Assembly (NCBI GenBank): GCA_009731375.1
Contig: BJOX01000359.1
Location: 24,962-88,961, forward strand
Reading direction: 5' to 3'
Source of the DNA: Paulinella micropora
Lineage: Eukaryota; Cercozoa; Imbricatea; Euglyphida
Length of the DNA: 64,000 nt
Shown piece after piece: positions 10,306 through 19,144 of this stretch. The stretch's first letter is position 1. Every line of letters starts with the position of its first letter. Below the pieces are notes generated by a model. The model was not told the origin of the DNA, made no database searches, and saw nothing but the letters and a program-made list of their open reading frames with translations. The translations under genes were made by a program, and so were the position numbers.

Positions 10306-10824
10306 NNNNNNNNNNNNNNNNNNNNNNNNNNNNNNNNNNNNNNNNNNNNNNNNNNNNNNNNNNNNNNNNNNNNNNNNNNNNNNNNNNNNNNNNNNNNNNN
10401 NNNNNNNNNNNNNNNNNNNNNNNNNNNNNNNNNNNNNNNNNNNNNNNNNNNNNNNNNNNNNNNNNNNNNNNNNNNNNNNNNNNNNNNNNNNNNNNNNNNN
10501 NNNNNNNNNNNNNNNNNNNNNNNNNNNNNNNNNNNNNNNNNNNNNNNNNNNNNNNNNNNNNNNNNNNNNNNNNNNNNNNNNNNNNNNNNNNNNNNNNNNN
10601 NNNNNNNNNNNNNNNNNNNNNNNNNNNNNNNNNNNNNNNNNNNNNNNNNNNNNNNNNNNNNNNNNNNNNNNNNNNNNNNNNNNNNNNNNNNNNNNNNNNN
10701 NNNNNNNNNNNNNNNNNNNNNNNNNNNNNNNNNNNNNNNNNNNNNNNNNNNNNNNNNNNNNNNNNNNNNNNNNNNNNNNNNNNNNNNNNNNNNNNNNNNN
10801 NNNNNNNNNNNNNNNNNNNNNNNN
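10258..10824. repeat. Poly-C homopolymer (about 45 nt) followed by a 519-nt N gap
   Basis: 45 consecutive C at 10261-10305 run straight into Ns (10306-10824); sequence resumes with CCATCCCCCCCCC. The gap edge coincides with the homopolymer, so the gap probably reflects failure to read through a G/C run. Frames reported across the Ns have no meaning. Confidence 0.9.
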
Positions 10825-11419
10825 CCATCCCCCCCCCCCTCTATTCTATCCATCCCCCCTCGCTATTCTATCCGTCCTATTGACTATCCCTATTTGTTAT
10901 CCCCTGCCTACCTCTATAATAAGATTAAGGTTGCATCCTAACGTTAGTTACCTAATTATATCTGACGGTTGTCATAGGATACAAGCATATACCGAGAAAT
11001 ATGAACGATCCGATCACATCGACAACTATGTCTACACTTTAGTACACTGACAGAACTAGGACCATTATTAGTAACTAGCTTCTTGGTGGCCTAAATTGGG
11101 TCTACTTAGTTTACGATCTATATGTCAGGCCTTAACTACTATTATAACTATTACTATGACATTAACTTCGATTAAGTCTATATAACAAAGTAGACCATCG
11201 ACACATGCGATATAATCTAAATTTCAGGTATAAACTTCTAATAGTGGTGGCTCTCTCTCCTCCTCACTTTTTGGAGTGAAATGTAGCAAAAGTTGAGTTT
11301 AGTTGATAAGTATTTAGACATTAAAGGAGACGAAAGCAAAATACACAAACAAGGAAAATAAAACAAACAATAATGTCATATAACGCATTGTGCGGAATGC
11401 ATGATACAACAAGTGAAAG
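10825..11419 (-). other. Region beyond the C1 coding end: possible polypurine tract and 3' LTR, no gene
   Basis: AT-rich, no coding signal. In the minus orientation of C1, a purine-rich run (AAAAAGTGAGGAGGAGAGAG, 11251-11272) lies about 150 nt past the end of the RNase H frame, where a polypurine tract would be expected. A 3' LTR would then occupy roughly 10825-11250, but I found no matching 5' LTR, so this is only a candidate. Confidence 0.35.
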
Positions 11420-11690
11420 CTATTCGATCGGCATTTCTACCGCGACGTGCCCGGAGATTGGCGAAAATTGCGTAAGTGGAAGAGATTTAGTCAGATAATC
11501 CGCCACATTCTTCTTAGAGTACGCAATCTTGTACAACTGCACGGACCCTGCACGTAAGTAATGAAAACGCACAGCGATATGCTTAGTACGGTTCTCACCT
11601 AAGCCTCGAGCTGACACTGAAATAGCTCCGGAGTTATCCTCTAGTATCGGGATGGTTCCCGGCGAATAACCCAAGTCTTCAAGCACCTTC
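11420..11690 (-). pseudogene. C1 pol: C-terminal RNase H (Ty1/copia), downstream of the nested insertion
   Basis: Copia RNase H end: KVLEDLGYSPGTIPILEDNS (catalytic Asp in EDNSGAI), then RTKHIAVRFHYLR and NVADYLTKSLP, the standard copia terminus. The frame begins in the middle of the domain: its missing first half lies 9 kb away at 20775-21121, and the two halves join in frame once the C2 insertion is removed. Ends 35 residues after ADYLTKSL, typical for the family. Confidence 0.88.
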
Positions 11691-11695
11691 CGAAT
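11691..11695. repeat. Left copy of the probable 5-bp target-site duplication of C2
   Basis: CGAAT directly precedes the TG of the C2 5' LTR. The matching right copy is CGAAC (20770-20774), one mismatch. It falls inside the C1 RNase H gene and removing one copy plus C2 restores the reading frame. Confidence 0.75.
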
Positions 11696-12152
11696 TGTAG
11701 GACACAATATTGGAAATATTCGTTCCTATTCCTTCACCGATAGATGAATTTGATCATGATTACCGGTGAAGATTGTGCAAAATAAACACAACATTATTAC
11801 CATTTTATCACTCCGGACCGGATCCATTATTAATTACCACTTAAGGATTATTTATTGCCATTATCGTCTACAGTGACGATCAGTATCACCACATGATACA
11901 CAGTTACACATGGGGAATGCAGATGGAGGTTCACTGTGCTACAGTCAATAATATGTAATCATACACAATGGTTCTGTTCACTATATACAGTGATCCCCAG
12001 TCTTTATTAGATGTTCTAGATTATCTATAACGTGATCATTCCACATGTTTATGCATTTGCTTTTCTCGTTTCCGTTCTATCAATTCGTTGTCATTAAAGT
12101 TTATTTTGCATTTGATCAATTTGGATTCCGGAGACGAATTATGTTCACATCA
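11696..12152 (+). repeat. C2 5' LTR (457 bp)
   Basis: Begins TGTAGGACACAATATTGG and ends TTCACATCA, i.e. TG...CA. The left end is set by the point where the C1 RNase H frame breaks off and by the CGAAT flank; the right end by where similarity to the 3' copy (20607-20769) stops. The last 162 bp match the 3' remnant with about three substitutions. Contains an imperfect inverted repeat near 11730-11775 (TTCACCGAT and ACCGGTGAA). Sequence after the LTR is GGTTACGAGCG, a possible primer-binding site without a clear tRNA match. Confidence 0.75.
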
Positions 12153-12194
12153 GGTTACGAGCGATATAAAATGCCCACGCCTTCCTGCTAAGCG

Positions 12195-12569
12195 TTGGTC
12201 TTTTCTCCAATATGTGGATGGTATTACCCACGACTTTTGATTTTCCTTGCAGACGAGCACGGACCACTCACGCTTGATGAGTTAAAGGCCTACGTGACGC
12301 CGTCAGCTATAGAGATCAAGCAGAGCAGAGACGGTCTGGACGCAGCCGACCCGCTGACTGCTATAGCTATCGAAGAGCAGAAGCAAGCTATCGACGCCCT
12401 TGGAGTCGACTATGGCTACGCGGAATCGGAAGGCTGCCTCCCGGAAAAGGTGAAAATTCAATATCAAGTGCGATTACGATCAGTCTTGGCTGATACGTTG
12501 CGGGGCACACCGCGTCACTTACTCTTCGACGAGCAGGTAACCACCCTAGAGAGATGTGGGGGAGGCTAA
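12195..12569 (+). CDS. C2 gag, N-terminal part
   Basis: A 124-codon frame without ATG. From about residue 20 it reads HGPLTLDELKAYVTPSAIE, then VKIQYQVRLRSVLADTLRG and LFDEQVTTLER. This fits the helical N-terminal part of copia Gag (UBN2-like). It breaks at a GGGGG run (12556-12560) and continues in the next frame as WGRLNEKYARAYVGAISNH, so a homopolymer indel is the simplest cause. Confidence 0.6.
   Translation: MVFSPICGWYYPRLLIFLADEHGPLTLDELKAYVTPSAIEIKQSRDGLDAADPLTAIAIEEQKQAIDALGVDYGYAESEGCLPEKVKIQYQVRLRSVLADTLRGTPRHLLFDEQVTTLERCGGG
12240..12254 (+). promoter_or_regulatory. Candidate 3' splice site before the C2 gag frame
   Basis: TTTTCCTTGCAG followed by ACGAGCAC: a pyrimidine tract and AG directly before the part of the frame that reads as Gag. 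The 124-codon frame contains no ATG. Suggests gag is translated from a spliced (or trans-spliced) message; not proven. Confidence 0.35.
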
Positions 12570-13714
12570 ACGAGAAGTATGCACGCGCATACGTAGGAGC
12601 CATCTCAAACCACAAGTCGCTTCAGCAATTGTTTACTGATAGAATCACTTCATCTACAAACGTAGAGGGTTGGATAGAAAGACAGGCACACCTGTACGAG
12701 AAGCTAGCAGAGAGAAACCTACCCTTGCCGGACCAGTTCAAGTGTGTGGCCACTTTGCAATGGCTAAAAGAATCTAAACATCCTGTCTTAGGCGACGCTG
12801 GAGGCGCGCTGTACTGGAGCAAACCGGACGGTGACAAGCCCGACTATGACGGTCTGTCTGAGAGAATGCAAGAGTTGATGCAAGCAGCAGACATCAGCAA
12901 GAGTAAGAAAACCGACAGGTCTCAGACGGCCACTATGCTTGTATTAGGTGAGCGGGGAAAGCCTCGCGATGGGAAGTCGTCGAAGCGGTATTGCTTTAAT
13001 TGCAAGAAGGATTATTTATTAAGAGACTGTCGTGTACGGTGCCTTAGGCCGGAATGTGTCAACAAGCCGACACACACTGGGAGTGAGTGCAAAGCACGAA
13101 GTGTTCCCTATGGCAGGATCAAGACAAGCGCACGTGGACGAAACCGCAACCGTGGCCAGGCACCCCGTCGCAATGGTGGAAAAGCGCGACCAACTGGAAC
13201 GATCCGGAACCGCGTTCTAATGGGCAGGCCTACAGCGAATGTGGCTACCGACCGCAAGACAGCGGTCAGTGATGAGATCGACGACACATGGATCGGTATG
13301 GCTATCGACAAAGACGTAGCGGGAGAACTACCACCACTTGTACCGATCACCAAAGGTCTTTACTCTTTGAATAACTCCAACAATAAGAAGCGGCCGGCTA
13401 GTGAGGGTGGAGCGAAGCAGACTACCCCCAAGAAGGCAAAGGTCAATCCCGACCTCCGAACCCCCGACAAGCCCCAGAAATGGTGTGCACACTTGGCAAT
13501 CAACGGTGCATGTGCTTTTTATGATTGCCCGCTTGAACTAATGGTTGATTCAGATGAGGAGAATATGCCCCGGATCGGCAAGCTCAAGCCAAAGAAGATC
13601 GAGCTGGGCGGCAAGACGAAGGATTGTGATACCTTCGCCGCAACTACAGGAATTTCATGGATGGCGCAGTTCAGCGCGAAACGGATCGCACGACACAGGA
13701 AGAGTGGAAGGTAA
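12554..13714 (+). CDS. C2 gag: capsid-like region, degenerate zinc knuckle plus second Cys/His module
   Basis: Residues 1-130 are UBN2-like (WGRLNEKYARAYVGAISNH, then VEGWIERQAHLYEKLAERN). At 13000-13095 lies CFNCKKDYLLRDC, a CCHC knuckle with Leu where His is expected, followed by C-x4-C-x5-H-x4-C (CLRPECVNKPTHTGSEC). A basic stretch GRNRNRGQAPRRNGGKARP follows. Near residue 310, CAHLAINGACAFYDC resembles a CCCH finger (C-x8-C-x4-C) lacking the final His. Gag packages element RNA; knuckles bind RNA. The last ~20 residues are out of frame. Confidence 0.8.
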   Translation: MWGRLNEKYARAYVGAISNHKSLQQLFTDRITSSTNVEGWIERQAHLYEKLAERNLPLPDQFKCVATLQWLKESKHPVLGDAGGALYWSKPDGDKPDYDGLSERMQELMQAADISKSKKTDRSQTATMLVLGERGKPRDGKSSKRYCFNCKKDYLLRDCRVRCLRPECVNKPTHTGSECKARSVPYGRIKTSARGRNRNRGQAPRRNGGKARPTGTIRNRVLMGRPTANVATDRKTAVSDEIDDTWIGMAIDKDVAGELPPLVPITKGLYSLNNSNNKKRPASEGGAKQTTPKKAKVNPDLRTPDKPQKWCAHLAINGACAFYDCPLELMVDSDEENMPRIGKLKPKKIELGGKTKDCDTFAATTGISWMAQFSAKRIARHRKSGR

Positions 13715-14370
13715 TTTTAGACAGACTCGGTCACCGGACCGACCTGACCCCGACGCAAGTGAGCTCATTATTGCGTGTTATGTCTTCTATATTAGCCACC
13801 CCAAGGGGGGAGCAAAACGATCAATGCGAAGGAGCATACCTAGGCCTCCACGCAGATCTGGAAGCGAACCTTGCGCAGCCACCAGAAGGAGTAAGCTCAT
13901 CATCGTGGAGCTTTGTAGGTCTGACAGCAGATGATGAGGAAGAGGCGGAGAAAAACTCCGACGTTGAGGTCGACCTACGGTTTACATTACCCATCAACTC
14001 CCCAACGGCGTTGGTAAACGCCATGAATGCGCCCGGAACTACTACGGCGGCGACGACGTCCCCATCCGCGTCAACTAATATAGTGGCGGGACAAATAGAT
14101 GAGCTCAGGGATGTCGAGAGTGAGGGGAAGGAAAGCAAGACAGACATAGTCGACAGCGCAGTTATAGCAATCGGTACGGTCACGCCACACATGGATTTTA
14201 TGTCTGTAAGTGCAGCTATAGCTAGGCCCGGGGAGATCCCTTGGGAGAGCTTGACGAGAGAGCAGAAGTTGGATGAGAACGATTACCGTTCCAAATTGAA
14301 TGTTTGGGTGTTTTTGAGGAAATTGTACAGGAAGACAACTGACCCTTACGGATTTCCGGTGCCACCTTGA
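13657..14370 (+). CDS. C2 gag-pol linker, unknown function
   Basis: 237 open codons. Begins with a helical segment (EEWKVILDRLGHRTDLTPTQ), then Ser-rich and acidic (SSSSWSFVGLTADDEEEAEK), Thr/Ala low complexity, and ends with a folded-looking stretch (EIPWESLTREQKLDENDYRS, then VWVFLRKLYRKTTDPYGFPV). No family recognised. It sits between the Gag knuckle and the MYND finger, where copia elements normally have only a short spacer. Confidence 0.6.
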   Translation: MDGAVQRETDRTTQEEWKVILDRLGHRTDLTPTQVSSLLRVMSSILATPRGEQNDQCEGAYLGLHADLEANLAQPPEGVSSSSWSFVGLTADDEEEAEKNSDVEVDLRFTLPINSPTALVNAMNAPGTTTAATTSPSASTNIVAGQIDELRDVESEGKESKTDIVDSAVIAIGTVTPHMDFMSVSAAIARPGEIPWESLTREQKLDENDYRSKLNVWVFLRKLYRKTTDPYGFPVPP

Positions 14371-14753
14371 CACTGGCCTCCGTCATGGAGGTTATCGTAC
14401 CCCGAGAGGAGCCCTGGTACCCAAGCGAACATATTACGAAGGGAATACCCTCCTTGGCTTGGTTACCTCACTTCACCATACCACACTCACAAGTATCGAT
14501 AGAACACAGGATTACACCTGTAGGGCGACCGGTAGGGGAAACTAGCAGGAGGCCACCAACTTGCCTCAACGCATTATTCCCAATAAATTTACATGATCGA
14601 CAAGTTGTTTTGACAACTAGGCCGAGATCACATCCCACTATCGCCGATGGCCCGTGGTTTTGGGTCCTTGTTCACTTTTGTTTTAGACATACAACGATCA
14701 TGGAGATGGAGTACTGGAGCCTACGACTAGTCGGGCTTCAACATCTTACCTGA
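14367..14753 (+). CDS. C2 polyprotein segment upstream of MYND, unrecognised
   Basis: 128 open codons overlapping the previous frame by a TGA/ATGA-type junction. Pro-, Arg- and aromatic-rich (EPWYPSEHITKGIPSLAWLP, then RPVGETSRRPPTCLNALFPI). Composition is plausible for a coding segment but no domain is recognised, and its last residues may be out of frame: the MYND frame is already open from about 14713 (GFNILPEDWQTIVGRCQYCA). Confidence 0.4.
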   Translation: MTLASVMEVIVPREEPWYPSEHITKGIPSLAWLPHFTIPHSQVSIEHRITPVGRPVGETSRRPPTCLNALFPINLHDRQVVLTTRPRSHPTIADGPWFWVLVHFCFRHTTIMEMEYWSLRLVGLQHLT

Positions 14754-15456
14754 GGACTGGCAGACCATCGTTGGACGATGCCAGTACTGCGCGGGATTCC
14801 AGCCACCAGTTATTTACCCCGCAGATATGCCTCATTCGTTGTTCGAGCCGCCTCCTTCATGCGAACGCTGTGATGCTATAGAATCGCTAGCGAGGCCTAA
14901 GAAGAAATGTATGGGATGTAAGTGGGTATCTTATTGCAACAAAGAGTGTCAGAGAGAGGATTGGCGCGCACATAAACATTTCTGTTTGTTTGCTGCTAGC
15001 GACATAAACGCGCGACTTAGAAGCGATACTTCACAACAGTTTTTGCCCCCGTGTGGTATAGGCTCAGTGAACTATGACTACGCAATCTTTGCCTTTCAGC
15101 GTCTAACCAGATATGAGATTGTGCAGGACGGGCCGACGGGGACAAGATACCAACTACCAGCAAGGTACGACTCGAAAAAGTTACGGGAGGTGTATAGAAG
15201 ATTATATGGATTCACCGACTACGGTATCATATCCCCTCCCACGATACTACATTCATATGTGAGAGAGTCAAAGGAACAACTTGACTTTCAGCCGTCCAGA
15301 GTACGCACCACATTCACAGCGACAATGGTCGACCCCAATGCTGTGATAGCGGACGATAGCACAGAAGGCGCACAAGGCGTCGACGAGCCAGTGGCCTACA
15401 CAGCAGGTGACATCGCAACGGTACCGACCATATTAGACTCCGGCGTTAGTGCCTAA
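14713..15456 (+). CDS. C2: MYND-type zinc finger followed by retropepsin active site
   Basis: Open from about 14713, with an ATG at 14827. Counting from that Met, residues 12-53 form C-x2-C-x12-C-x2-C-x5-C-x3-C-x7-H-x3-C, including SYCNKECQREDWRAH: a complete MYND signature. MYND fingers bind two zincs and usually mediate protein-protein contacts (Pro-rich peptides) in chromatin and signalling proteins. A second C-x2-C (CQYC) lies upstream. About 140 unrecognised residues follow (RRLYGFTDYGIISPPTILHS), then TILDSGVSA, matching the copia protease D-S-G-A-S site, before a shift. The finger is thus embedded in the polyprotein between Gag and protease. Present identically in the second assembled copy. 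Confidence 0.85.
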
Positions 15457-16162
15457 TACAATTCCTATGGATAGGGTGAGGTCGGGAAAGGCAGTACACC
15501 TGGCAGGCATCACGGAGCATACGATGCAAGTCAACGTAACGGCGGACGCCAAGCTGCCAGTGATCGATGGGCAGTGCAATGAAGGTACTCCGAACCTACA
15601 AGACGCGTTGGTAAGCAACAAAACACCATATTCGTTACTTTCACCAGGTATTTTAGACCACAGTCACGGTTACACAACTATATTTCAAAATAGACAAGTG
15701 GTTGTGTTGCGAGACGGTGTGAGCATAGATCCACGTAATATGATATGTTGTGGACGTATGATGCCAAACAATTTATATCGTTTAGACACTGTGTCAGACA
15801 GGCCCCTCGACTTCGAAAGACGGTACAATCCCGTGTTGGACAACGCACAGGCTGTGGTTAATTTTTCTATTAGGCCAACCAAGTCATTGCGACCCGTTTC
15901 GACAATTGAATTACATCGCATGTTAGGACAGGCGGGGGTGCACGTCATGGAACAATGGACCAAAAATAATAACAGGACTATCGTTGGCAAAAATTGGCGA
16001 GAAAAACTCACATCTGCTTGTGTAGGATGCAACCAAAGACAAAGATTACTAGGTTGCCTGTCTACAAAGCCGACCCTGGTGCTGACGCAGGCTTCGGCAT
16101 CGGCGAGTGCTTGCACATGGATTTTGAGGCCCTTGGCCGGTTCGGTCCCTAGAAGGGAATAG
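15449..16162 (+). CDS. C2 pol: rest of protease and pre-integrase zinc region
   Basis: Starts 7 nt before the previous stop in the next frame. Protease-like strands (GKAVHLAGITEHTMQVNV, TPYSLLSPGILDHSHGYTT, then VVVLRDGV) precede the pre-integrase region (CCGRMMPNNLYRLDTVSDR). The integrase HHCC module follows as ELHRMLGQAGV and ACVGCNQRQ: the second His of H-x3-H is Gln, and both Cys are present. The final residues run out of frame: the integrase D1 motif HMDFEALG is encoded at about 16116 in the next frame. Integrase inserts element DNA. Confidence 0.75.
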   Translation: MPNTIPMDRVRSGKAVHLAGITEHTMQVNVTADAKLPVIDGQCNEGTPNLQDALVSNKTPYSLLSPGILDHSHGYTTIFQNRQVVVLRDGVSIDPRNMICCGRMMPNNLYRLDTVSDRPLDFERRYNPVLDNAQAVVNFSIRPTKSLRPVSTIELHRMLGQAGVHVMEQWTKNNNRTIVGKNWREKLTSACVGCNQRQRLLGCLSTKPTLVLTQASASASACTWILRPLAGSVPRRE

Positions 16163-16445
16163 GTACAAACTTATTTTTAAATGTGGGGAATGTCATTTTG
16201 GTTTCAAATACTTCGCCCCGACCAGAGAAGAATTATTGTATTTAGCGTTTGTTCAGAAAGCTGTGGCGTTCTTCTTTGCTCAGACGGGGGCAACGGTGAA
16301 ACAGATAAGGTGTGATGGGGAGTTCAACACTACCAACCTCAAGCAATTCTGCGACACCAACGGTATCATCCTCAAAACCACACTTCAAGGGACAAGCCAA
16401 GGTCCAACCCTAAGGCAGAGAGAGATCACCGAACTAGCGAGGTGA
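16110..16445 (+). pseudogene. C2 pol: integrase catalytic core, broken
   Basis: D1 motif (HMDFEALGRFG) ends at a TAG after 15 residues; reading resumes in another frame as CHFGFKYFAPTREELLYLAF, where the second Asp is not evident, then TVKQIRCDGEFNTTNLKQFC with the third acidic residue (Glu in DGEF) and a poor copy of the usual NG-x-x-ER segment (GTSQGPTLRQREITELAR). Order and spacing fit a copia integrase core with inactivating changes. Confidence 0.7.
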
Positions 16446-16874
16446 GAGCTACAGCGATGAGACTGGACGCAGGACTACCTCCTACGTTTTGGCAGGAAAT
16501 GGAGATGGCAGAATGGGCAATAAGACTAGTGACACCAATACCACTAGGCACGTACAAAGGAAAAACAGTGGTCCTTATAAACTAGCTTTGAAAAGACCGC
16601 CTCCGAACGGAGTTTTGCACCCTATAGGTTGCCTCGCGTGGGTCCGTTTGTGGGAGGCCAAGAAAGGTATGCCCATGGCAGTGCCAGGCGTGTTGGTAGG
16701 GTATAATCTATTTAGAAGGCTGTATAGAATATACATACCACAGAAATAGAAAGTGGAAGAGCACAGAAACGTACGATTTGATCACTGTGACACTGTGAGG
16801 CTACACTGCTTCAGTCCAACCACATTCGTGGAACAGAGACACGACCACAGAAGAACAACAGTCAAACGCTCAAG
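16446..16874 (+). pseudogene. C2 pol: integrase C-terminal region
   Basis: RLDAGLPPTFWQEMEMAEWA, then (16570-16749) GVLHPIGCLAWVRLWEAKKG and GVLVGYNLFRRLYRIYIPQ: the standard copia order FW-x-E, G-C-x-A-x-V, K-x-x-x-G-x-x-VGY. Two frame changes and a TAG at 16747-16749 interrupt it. It continues (NVRFDHCDTVRLHCFSPTT) to the contig end at 16874. Confidence 0.7.
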
Positions 16875-17348
16875 NNNNNNNNNNTCGTGGAGCTTTGTAG
16901 GTCTGACAGCAGATGATGAGGAAGAGGCGGAGAAAAACTCCGACGTTGAGGTCGACCTACGGTTTACATTACCCATCAACTCCCCAACGGCGTTGGTAAA
17001 CGCCATGAATGCGCCCGGAACTACTACGGCGGCGACGACGTCCCCATCCGCGTCAACTAATATAGTGGCGGGACAAATAGATGAGCTCAGGGATGTCGAG
17101 AGTGAGGGGAAGGAAAGCAAGACAGACATAGTCGACAGCGCAGTTATAGCAATCGGTACGGTCACGCCACACATGGATTTTATGTCTGTAAGTGCAGCTA
17201 TAGCTAGGCCCGGGGAGATCCCTTGGGAGAGCTTGACGAGAGAGCAGAAGTTGGATGAGAACGATTACCGTTCCAAATTGAATGTTTGGGTGTTTTTGAG
17301 GAAATTGTACAGGAAGACAACTGACCCTTACGGATTTCCGGTGCCACC

Positions 17349-17735
17349 TTGACACTGGCCTCCGTCATGGAGGTTATCGTACCCCGAGAGGAGCCCTGGT
17401 ACCCAAGCGAACATATTACGAAGGGAATACCCTCCTTGGCTTGGTTACCTCACTTCACCATACCACACTCACAAGTATCGATAGAACACAGGATTACACC
17501 TGTAGGGCGACCGGTAGGGGAAACTAGCAGGAGGCCACCAACTTGCCTCAACGCATTATTCCCAATAAATTTACATGATCGACAAGTTGTTTTGACAACT
17601 AGGCCGAGATCACATCCCACTATCGCCGATGGCCCGTGGTTTTGGGTCCTTGTTCACTTTTGTTTTAGACATACAACGATCATGGAGATGGAGTACTGGA
17701 GCCTACGACTAGTCGGGCTTCAACATCTTACCTGA
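17349..17735 (+). CDS. Copy of the C2 segment at 14367-14753
   Basis: Same frame and residues as 14367-14753, inside the duplicated block. Preceded by the linker copy (16885-17352), which lacks its first 80 codons because the contig begins there. Confidence 0.4.
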   Translation: MTLASVMEVIVPREEPWYPSEHITKGIPSLAWLPHFTIPHSQVSIEHRITPVGRPVGETSRRPPTCLNALFPINLHDRQVVLTTRPRSHPTIADGPWFWVLVHFCFRHTTIMEMEYWSLRLVGLQHLT

Positions 17736-18438
17736 GGACTGGCAGACCATCGTTGGACGATGCCAGTACTGCGCGGGATTCCAGCCACCAGTTATTTACC
17801 CCGCAGATATGCCTCATTCGTTGTTCGAGCCGCCTCCTTCATGCGAACGCTGTGATGCTATAGAATCGCTAGCGAGGCCTAAGAAGAAATGTATGGGATG
17901 TAAGTGGGTATCTTATTGCAACAAAGAGTGTCAGAGAGAGGATTGGCGCGCACATAAACATTTCTGTTTGTTTGCTGCTAGCGACATAAACGCGCGACTT
18001 AGAAGCGATACTTCACAACAGTTTTTGCCCCCGTGTGGTATAGGCTCAGTGAACTATGACTACGCAATCTTTGCCTTTCAGCGTCTAACCAGATATGAGA
18101 TTGTGCAGGACGGGCCGACGGGGACAAGATACCAACTACCAGCAAGGTACGACTCGAAAAAGTTACGGGAGGTGTATAGAAGATTATATGGATTCACCGA
18201 CTACGGTATCATATCCCCTCCCACGATACTACATTCATATGTGAGAGAGTCAAAGGAACAACTTGACTTTCAGCCGTCCAGAGTACGCACCACATTCACA
18301 GCGACAATGGTCGACCCCAATGCTGTGATAGCGGACGATAGCACAGAAGGCGCACAAGGCGTCGACGAGCCAGTGGCCTACACAGCAGGTGACATCGCAA
18401 CGGTACCGACCATATTAGACTCCGGCGTTAGTGCCTAA
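17695..18438 (+). CDS. Copy of the C2 MYND finger/protease-start segment
   Basis: ATG at 17809; same C-x2-C-x12-C-x2-C-x5-C-x3-C-x7-H-x3-C finger and the same ILDSGVSA end as at 14713-15456. The stop falls at the same base, so the frame break is shared by both assembled copies. Confidence 0.82.
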
Positions 18439-19144
18439 TACAATTCCTATGGATAGGGTGAGGTCGGGAAAGGCAGTACACCTGGCAGGCATCACGGAGC
18501 ATACGATGCAAGTCAACGTAACGGCGGACGCCAAGCTGCCAGTGATCGATGGGCAGTGCAATGAAGGTACTCCGAACCTACAAGACGCGTTGGTAAGCAA
18601 CAAAACACCATATTCGTTACTTTCACCAGGTATTTTAGACCACAGTCACGGTTACACAACTATATTTCAAAATAGACAAGTGGTTGTGTTGCGAGACGGT
18701 GTGAGCATAGATCCACGTAATATGATATGTTGTGGACGTATGATGCCAAACAATTTATATCGTTTAGACACTGTGTCAGACAGGCCCCTCGACTTCGAAA
18801 GACGGTACAATCCCGTGTTGGACAACGCACAGGCTGTGGTTAATTTTTCTATTAGGCCAACCAAGTCATTGCGACCCGTTTCGACAATTGAATTACATCG
18901 CATGTTAGGACAGGCGGGGGTGCACGTCATGGAACAATGGACCAAAAATAATAACAGGACTATCGTTGGCAAAAATTGGCGAGAAAAACTCACATCTGCT
19001 TGTGTAGGATGCAACCAAAGACAAAGATTACTAGGTTGCCTGTCTACAAAGCCGACCCTGGTGCTGACGCAGGCTTCGGCATCGGCGAGTGCTTGCACAT
19101 GGATTTTGAGGCCCTTGGCCGGTTCGGTCCCTAGAAGGGAATAG
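18431..19144 (+). CDS. Copy of the C2 protease/pre-integrase segment
   Basis: Identical to 15449-16162, including the His-to-Gln change in the HHCC module. The D1-bearing integrase frame begins near 19098. Confidence 0.72.
   Translation: MPNTIPMDRVRSGKAVHLAGITEHTMQVNVTADAKLPVIDGQCNEGTPNLQDALVSNKTPYSLLSPGILDHSHGYTTIFQNRQVVVLRDGVSIDPRNMICCGRMMPNNLYRLDTVSDRPLDFERRYNPVLDNAQAVVNFSIRPTKSLRPVSTIELHRMLGQAGVHVMEQWTKNNNRTIVGKNWREKLTSACVGCNQRQRLLGCLSTKPTLVLTQASASASACTWILRPLAGSVPRRE

Noticed and set aside
10085-11050. Long frames in both orientations spanning the poly-C tract and N gap
   Set aside because: Most of their length is N; nothing can be inferred from them.
11991-12152. TGAT...ATCA 162-bp repeat taken as the complete C2 LTR
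   Set aside because: Tempting because of its TG/CA ends, but then 295 bp between the C1 RNase H break (11690) and the repeat are unexplained. The in-frame join of RNase H and the CGAAT/CGAAC flanks place the LTR start at 11696; the 3' copy is truncated.
11991-12152. The same 150-bp repeat read as a copia RNase H end on the minus strand
   Set aside because: Some residues fit loosely (HKHVE), but every frame is full of stops, and the genuine RNase H continuation lies at 11690.
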